NCBI GenBank assembly: GCA_001823215.1
Contig: MHTV01000012.1
Location: 1-33,012 of the forward strand
Direction: 5' to 3'
Length of the DNA: 33,012 bases
DNA from: Candidatus Wildermuthbacteria bacterium RIFCSPHIGHO2_02_FULL_45_25
GTDB lineage: Bacteria > Patescibacteriota > Minisyncoccia > Minisyncoccales > UBA10102
Of this stretch, positions 28,430-33,012 are shown in pieces (position 1 is the stretch's first letter; each line of letters starts with the position of its first letter). The notes under the pieces were generated by a model. It made no database searches and was not told where the DNA came from. It saw only the letters and a program-made list of their open reading frames with translations. The position numbers were made by a program, and so were the translations under genes.

Positions 28430-29179
28430 ATGATACAATTTCTAAGAAAAAACCAGACAATTCGATCGCTTTACTACGTTTCTCGATTTTATAAAAAGCT
28501 TTTCTGGAGAAATCTATTAAACATAGAAAGAGCTCGAGTATTTTTAAAAGTGCATCCTTATACAATGGGAAGTTATGAACGTTTAGAAAATGCCTTCGAG
28601 CTTGCGAGGAACATAGAGCGCGAGCGAAAAGAAGGTGCTTTTGTGGAGTGTGGCGTATGGAAAGGAGGATGTATCGGAGCTATGGCCTCTGTGGCTCATC
28701 AAGCAGATTCACATCGTCATATATGGTTATTTGATTCATTTGAGGGTTTGCCAGAACCTAGTTCTCAGGATGGTTCGGTCGCGGAGCGTTACTCAAAAGG
28801 GAAAGCATTGGGAGCTTTACGTTCTATTCAAAAATGCGTGGGGCCTCTTCAGGATGTGAATAAACTTTTTTTTAGCATTTTAGGTCTCAAGAAAGAATAT
28901 ATTCATATTGAAAAAGGATGGCTTCAGCACACACTTCCTTTAGCAAAGAAAAATATCGGGTCAATAGCTATTTTGCGTATTGACGTAGACTGGTATGAAT
29001 CCACGAAGTGCGTCTTAGATTTGTTGTATGATCAAGTAGTGCCAGGAGGGTATGTTATTATTGATGACTATGGGCATTGGGAAGGGTGTAAGAAGGCAGT
29101 TGATGAGTTTATGCAAAAACGGAGCATTCGCGTTCCTCTCCAATGGATTGATTATACAGGTGTCTACTTTGTAAAATAA
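28430..29179 (+). CDS. TylF/MycF-like O-methyltransferase
   Basis: GAFVECGVWKGGCIGAMASVAHQ, IWLFDSFEGLPEPSSQDG, IAILRIDVDWYESTKCVLDLLYDQVVPGGYVIIDDYGHWEGCKKAVDEF. Confidence 0.88.
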   Translation: MIQFLRKNQTIRSLYYVSRFYKKLFWRNLLNIERARVFLKVHPYTMGSYERLENAFELARNIERERKEGAFVECGVWKGGCIGAMASVAHQADSHRHIWLFDSFEGLPEPSSQDGSVAERYSKGKALGALRSIQKCVGPLQDVNKLFFSILGLKKEYIHIEKGWLQHTLPLAKKNIGSIAILRIDVDWYESTKCVLDLLYDQVVPGGYVIIDDYGHWEGCKKAVDEFMQKRSIRVPLQWIDYTGVYFVK

Positions 29180-29204
29180 AGTGGCGTTTCGCAAAGAAAA
29201 ACAT

Positions 29205-30677
29205 TTATTCTTCTTTAAGTAAGCGAGCAGAATTTCTTTGTTTGAGAAAGCTCAAAAAGAATGTTATTTCTTTCTTTGTAATACCCTTGAAAAGCAGAAT
29301 AAGGATTGTATAGGACACGATACCAACTGTTATTGCAAAGAGCGTGCTCCAAAGTTCTTTGGGATGGAGAAGGAATACGATACCTGCCATAAGCAAAGAG
29401 GCAAGAGTACTCTTGAAGATAAACTTCCAATCTATAGGAAATGGGAAAAAGCGGTTAGCAAAATACCAAATGAGCGCGAACGCGAAAAAGTAGGATATGA
29501 GAGTGGTTATTGCGGCTCCTGTAATACCGAACGTAGGGATAAAAAGCATATTAAGCATAAAGTTGATCACAGCAGATCCGATCCATATGCTCCCAAGAAT
29601 ACGTGTTTTTTTATATAACAATAAAACCTGGCTAAAAATGGTGGATGTATTGTAGAGAAATAGACTTAAAGCTACAAGGGAAACAATAGATGATGCATTT
29701 CGGGCAATCTCTTCTGTGGAAAAAATAGTAAGTAATGGAGACGCGAGAATTGTAAGACCGAAGACCGATGGGATTGAAACGAGTAAAAGATATTTAAGAG
29801 AATAGCTTAAATATCTTTTACTTTCTACGAGTTTGTTTGCGGCAAATAATTTTGTTACGGTTGGCTGTAATACAAAAACAAGAGAGATGATAAGAATGTT
29901 TAAGGTATTTCCAAGGGCATAAGCTGGCATATAGTAGCCTACAAAAAGTACTCCCCAGAATCCAGCTATAATATAGCGATCACTTGCTTGGACGATCTTG
30001 TAAGAGAAGCTACCGAATACAGAAGGTATGCTGAAATGAAGATATTCTCGCAGTCTGGAGAAGTGAGGGATTGCAAATCCTATTTTACGAAACACTATTA
30101 TGCTTGCTACTAAAAAAGTTCCTATTTGGATGAGGAGTAAAGAAGTAATTGCTCCTGTAATTCCCAAACCAAGGAAGATAGATCCAATAACCAGAACGAG
30201 TTCTCCAAATGTAATAGCAAATTCAAAACAAGCGAACCTGACGATTTCTCCGAAAGCATGAAATACTGCAAGAAGAGAAGTATTCAGAGACTTAAAGAGA
30301 ATTAATAATCCAAGAAGTATAACGAGAGAATCTGGAATTTTTAATAGGGTTGCAATGCTATTGTGGTACACAGAAAAAATTATGCTAATTCCAATGGCAG
30401 GAATAAGAATAAAGATAAAGACAGACCAAATTTGATCTCGAATATGGGAGAGTTCTTTAGTTCCGGGAATAAATCTTGTAAAAGCTTCTGGCAGTCCCCA
30501 AAGGATAAAAGGGCTTACAAAGCTAACTGTGATAAGAATTTGTGACCATACCCCATATGCTTCAGCCCCAAGAGTTTTTGTGAGAATAGGCAAAAGGATA
30601 ATTCCCTTCAGTCGGACGATGATTTGAACAAAACCAGATACCCCCGTATCTTTTATAAATTTTGCGTAGTTCTGCAT
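29205..30677 (-). CDS. Polysaccharide flippase (Wzx/MATE-like)
   Basis: About twelve or more TM segments; N-terminal FIKDTGVSGFVQIIVRLKGIILLPILTKTLGAEAYGVWSQILITVSFVSPFILWGLPEAFTRF is typical of the family. Confidence 0.85.
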   Translation of the reverse strand: MQNYAKFIKDTGVSGFVQIIVRLKGIILLPILTKTLGAEAYGVWSQILITVSFVSPFILWGLPEAFTRFIPGTKELSHIRDQIWSVFIFILIPAIGISIIFSVYHNSIATLLKIPDSLVILLGLLILFKSLNTSLLAVFHAFGEIVRFACFEFAITFGELVLVIGSIFLGLGITGAITSLLLIQIGTFLVASIIVFRKIGFAIPHFSRLREYLHFSIPSVFGSFSYKIVQASDRYIIAGFWGVLFVGYYMPAYALGNTLNILIISLVFVLQPTVTKLFAANKLVESKRYLSYSLKYLLLVSIPSVFGLTILASPLLTIFSTEEIARNASSIVSLVALSLFLYNTSTIFSQVLLLYKKTRILGSIWIGSAVINFMLNMLFIPTFGITGAAITTLISYFFAFALIWYFANRFFPFPIDWKFIFKSTLASLLMAGIVFLLHPKELWSTLFAITVGIVSYTILILLFKGITKKEITFFLSFLKQRNSARLLKEE

Positions 30678-30809
30678 AAGATTAGTAAAGTGAGAAATCT
30701 TCAGCTAAGGTTGATTTACTATACTGTGAAATACGAAACTCCACAACCAACATTTTCCTTTCGCATGCCAAACAACCGCAGTTCAATGCGGTTTTGGTAA
30801 AAGTCTGTT

Positions 30810-31523
30810 TTATTTCAATACGGACTGGTAATTTTTAAGTAAAAATACAGCTTCTTGTCTCAAGTTGCTCTTAACCCACGCTTTTTCCTTTTCGCCCGGT
30901 AAAAGTTCAGCCAATCCTCGCAATATCTCGTTGTCCTTGACCGCTTCAATAACCAAAACGCAATCAGCTATATGTTCTTTGATAGTTTTGCCGGTTCTTG
31001 CTTTGACCACCTCGGCATTGATGTCCCAATTATTTTTTGCAAAAAACCAAATATCGTAAATATCGCGCATGGCGAGCAATCTTCTGCTGGTTAAAGCAGA
31101 GAGCTTGCTTGCAAAAAAATAATCCTTCTTGCCAACAAGCATAGAAATGCCGAGATATTCTTTCACTTCGTAATGCTCTTTAATATCCGGCATAAGAATT
31201 CTCACATTCACTTCAACTTTGATATTGTGGTCGGTATCGCCATAAGAGAGCAGAAAGAAAATGGTGCTTTGTTTTATATAATTTTCTTTAACCTCTCCGT
31301 ATTTCGCCAATATGCCGGCAATTTTCTCGTATACGAGCTTTTGCGCAGCTTCATTAACAGACAATAAGTCAAAATCCAAATCAACAGAAAATCTGGAGAG
31401 ACCATAAAAAAAGTACGCGCAGGTACCGCCTTTGAACCCAATAAGGGAAGAGATGGAAGTATCAGAATAGATATCACGAAGAATCTGCCCCATGATGAGC
31501 TGATGTTTTTCTTTATTGAGCAT
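30810..31523 (-). CDS. AbiEii-type nucleotidyltransferase toxin (type IV toxin-antitoxin)
   Basis: SLIGFKGGTCAYFFYGLSRFSVDLDFDLL nucleotidyltransferase motif; paired with AbiEi, 11-nt overlap. Confidence 0.85.
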   Translation of the reverse strand: MLNKEKHQLIMGQILRDIYSDTSISSLIGFKGGTCAYFFYGLSRFSVDLDFDLLSVNEAAQKLVYEKIAGILAKYGEVKENYIKQSTIFFLLSYGDTDHNIKVEVNVRILMPDIKEHYEVKEYLGISMLVGKKDYFFASKLSALTSRRLLAMRDIYDIWFFAKNNWDINAEVVKARTGKTIKEHIADCVLVIEAVKDNEILRGLAELLPGEKEKAWVKSNLRQEAVFLLKNYQSVLK

Positions 31524-32088
31524 ATTTTTTGTATCCAGCCAGCCGCTTTATCAACTGCTTGTTATCATACATTTTAACCAATTCAAAACATTTCTCCCAG
31601 TTAATTGCTCGGAGGTTATCAAAATAAAATTTAGGAGATAAATAAATAGTATCTAGGAATGCTCGCTCCGGCGTGGCGATGCTGTAATTCTTTTCATTCT
31701 TAATGCCAAGCGCGTTGTAAAGAACGCTGTCTTTTAATTTTCTAAAAATGATCGCGTGACCATCAATCTTTTTTGTAATAGGATAGGGACCGGCTACAAA
31801 AATCGCCTCGTGATGCTGAAAAATAATTCCAGCTTCTCGGAGAACTGTTTCAAAACTTATGTAAGAAGGGGTATACACACTTGTTGCCAATTCTTTAACA
31901 TCATATTCCTTGCTCTTTGCGAATATGCCGCGAGTCAAACGAATCAATGATCCTTGTTTGGCATAGTATTTAATCTTTGAAAAAAGATTGGCCGTGTTAG
32001 TTTCCTCCCAAATCAAAGCAATATCCTTTATAGTCAGGATTGTCTTTGAAGATTGGTATAGCTTGGCAATAAGATTGTCGGTAGCCAT
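31513..32088 (-). CDS. AbiEi-type antitoxin/transcriptional regulator
   Basis: N-terminal wHTH (ILTIKDIALIWEETNTANLFSKIKYYAKQGSLIRLTRGIFAKSKEYDVKELATSVYTPSYISFETVLREAGII) plus SIATPERAFLDTIYLSP. Confidence 0.82.
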   Translation of the reverse strand: MATDNLIAKLYQSSKTILTIKDIALIWEETNTANLFSKIKYYAKQGSLIRLTRGIFAKSKEYDVKELATSVYTPSYISFETVLREAGIIFQHHEAIFVAGPYPITKKIDGHAIIFRKLKDSVLYNALGIKNEKNYSIATPERAFLDTIYLSPKFYFDNLRAINWEKCFELVKMYDNKQLIKRLAGYKKYAQ

Positions 32089-32104
32089 ATATCAATATGT
32101 TTAA

Positions 32105-32131
32105 TGGAAAGGTGATATTTCCACCTTTCCA
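32105..32131. promoter_or_regulatory. Perfect 10-bp inverted repeat upstream of the AbiEi gene, candidate operator
   Basis: TGGAAAGGTG-ATATTTC-CACCTTTCCA, 16 nt upstream of the minus-strand ATG. Confidence 0.65.
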
Positions 32132-32140
32132 TTGTATATT

Positions 32141-32343
32141 ATTAAGGAATGGGGATCAAGTGTCTCTACAAAAACAAAACCGCAATTCAATCCTCCACTC
32201 TTCAATATATTCAAAGTGAAAACCTGAATTGCAGCTATGAAACTGTTATAAAGAACTGCTCCACTGTTCAGTCCTCCATTGCTGAAGAACTGAATTATGG
32301 AGGGAAGCGTACGCGTTTCACTAACGCGTACGCTTCCCCTTTT
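32141..32343 (+). ncRNA. Putative structured non-coding transcript ending in a strong terminator
   Basis: Two repeats TTCARTCCTCCAYT (32187…, 32268…), stem GCAATTCA/TGAATTGC, then a terminator. The only + ORF (65 aa) runs through the terminator. Confidence 0.35.
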
Positions 32344-32345
32344 TG
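32302..32345 (+). terminator. Very strong Rho-independent terminator
   Basis: GGGAAGCGTACGCGTT-TCACT-AACGCGTACGCTTCCC (16 bp) followed by CTTTTT. Confidence 0.88.
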
Positions 32346-32359
32346 AAGATTTTGATTAC

Positions 32360-32382
32360 GGAGTTCTCCGAACTCCTTTTTT
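32360..32382 (+). terminator. Second + strand terminator in tandem
   Basis: GGAGTTC-TCC-GAACTCC followed by TTTTTT. Confidence 0.8.
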
Positions 32383-32863
32383 AAGTTAGAAGCGCGGCTC
32401 CGATAATATCGCTTAGCAGGAGCATTTCCTGTTGCGGAAAAAACCTGTAATGCCGCCATCCAAGGGTGGCACGGTAGAAAAAGATGGATTGGTATGCTGG
32501 ATCCCCACACGGACTCCCGTCTGTGTGTACCTGTTGCTCCCACAGAAAAAAAATGGATTCCCCGGGCAAGGCCGTGTTGTACCGATCCCTTGGGTTCGTC
32601 TTGGTTATGACCTCCCCGAGGTCGTTCAAGACATCTTGGCTTTTCGTAATCATCCACTTGGGCTCCCCATGGGAACAGTTCCCTATGGGGATTACGAAGT
32701 TTCCCGGAGGAGCGCGACGAATCAGCGCCCTCACGTCCTCGTTGAAGGCGCCCTGCAGGCGGCCCACCTCCCAATGGGACATCCGTCCCTGGCCGCAGGA
32801 ATTCACTGCAGTCCCCTTTCCTTGAAGATCGGCTATTTCTCTCTCAAACTTTGGAAATAACAT
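32381..32863 (-). CDS. Hypothetical protein
   Basis: Open 161-codon frame from MLFPKFEREIADL with GGGAGAG upstream; no recognised domain. A competing + ORF overlaps it. Confidence 0.5.
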   Translation of the reverse strand: MLFPKFEREIADLQGKGTAVNSCGQGRMSHWEVGRLQGAFNEDVRALIRRAPPGNFVIPIGNCSHGEPKWMITKSQDVLNDLGEVITKTNPRDRYNTALPGESIFFLWEQQVHTDGSPCGDPAYQSIFFYRATLGWRHYRFFPQQEMLLLSDIIGAALLT

Positions 32864-33012
32864 TTTTTCTCTCCCTGGCACGGCCTGCCGTTCGGTCAGG
32901 GCTTATGCGCCATTATTTGGTCTGCTTGCTATTCTTCATAGTGTGGTGTGAATAGTTGTCCCTTCTTGCTGGGCTCACTTGATCAGGAAATTCAGAGATA
33001 TTGCACAATCGG

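Noticed and set aside
32432-32860. 142-aa plus-strand ORF opposite the hypothetical minus-strand gene
   Set aside because: No ribosome-binding sequence near its ATG; the minus frame has GGGAGAG before ATG 32863 and ends at the tandem terminators. Neither is certain.

Overview
The gene content looks like a Patescibacteria/Parcubacteria-type chromosome segment, though I cannot confirm taxonomy. Left part (1-9.7 kb): a CDS 3' end, a cysteine desulfurase, an HtrA-type protease, ClpB, a degenerate HtrA-like protein, a ComEA-like HhH protein, an HTH protein, a sigma-70/ECF factor and a DUF5667-like membrane protein. Middle (9.7-18.1 kb): a large secreted surface protein with a peptidoglycan-binding-like N-terminus, then two convergent O-antigen-ligase/TPR paralogues, one fused and one split. 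Right (18.3-30.7 kb): a surface-glycan locus with PseB- and PseC-like enzymes, a Pse-type methylase, a capsule-type protein, an N-acetyl sugar amidotransferase with HisH/HisF paralogues, an SpsF-like cytidylyltransferase, a TylF-like methyltransferase and a flippase. The end (30.8-33 kb) has an AbiEi/AbiEii type IV toxin-antitoxin pair, a putative non-coding transcript with tandem terminators, and a hypothetical ORF. The strongest unexplained signal is a three-copy intergenic palindromic element (about 209-341, 2871-3009, 8538-8672). It has a conserved 51-81 nt centre with two or three internal hairpins, and 28-41 bp outer arms whose sequence differs between copies while pairing is kept within each copy. 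All calls are from reading the sequence and supplied translations; no database search was run.
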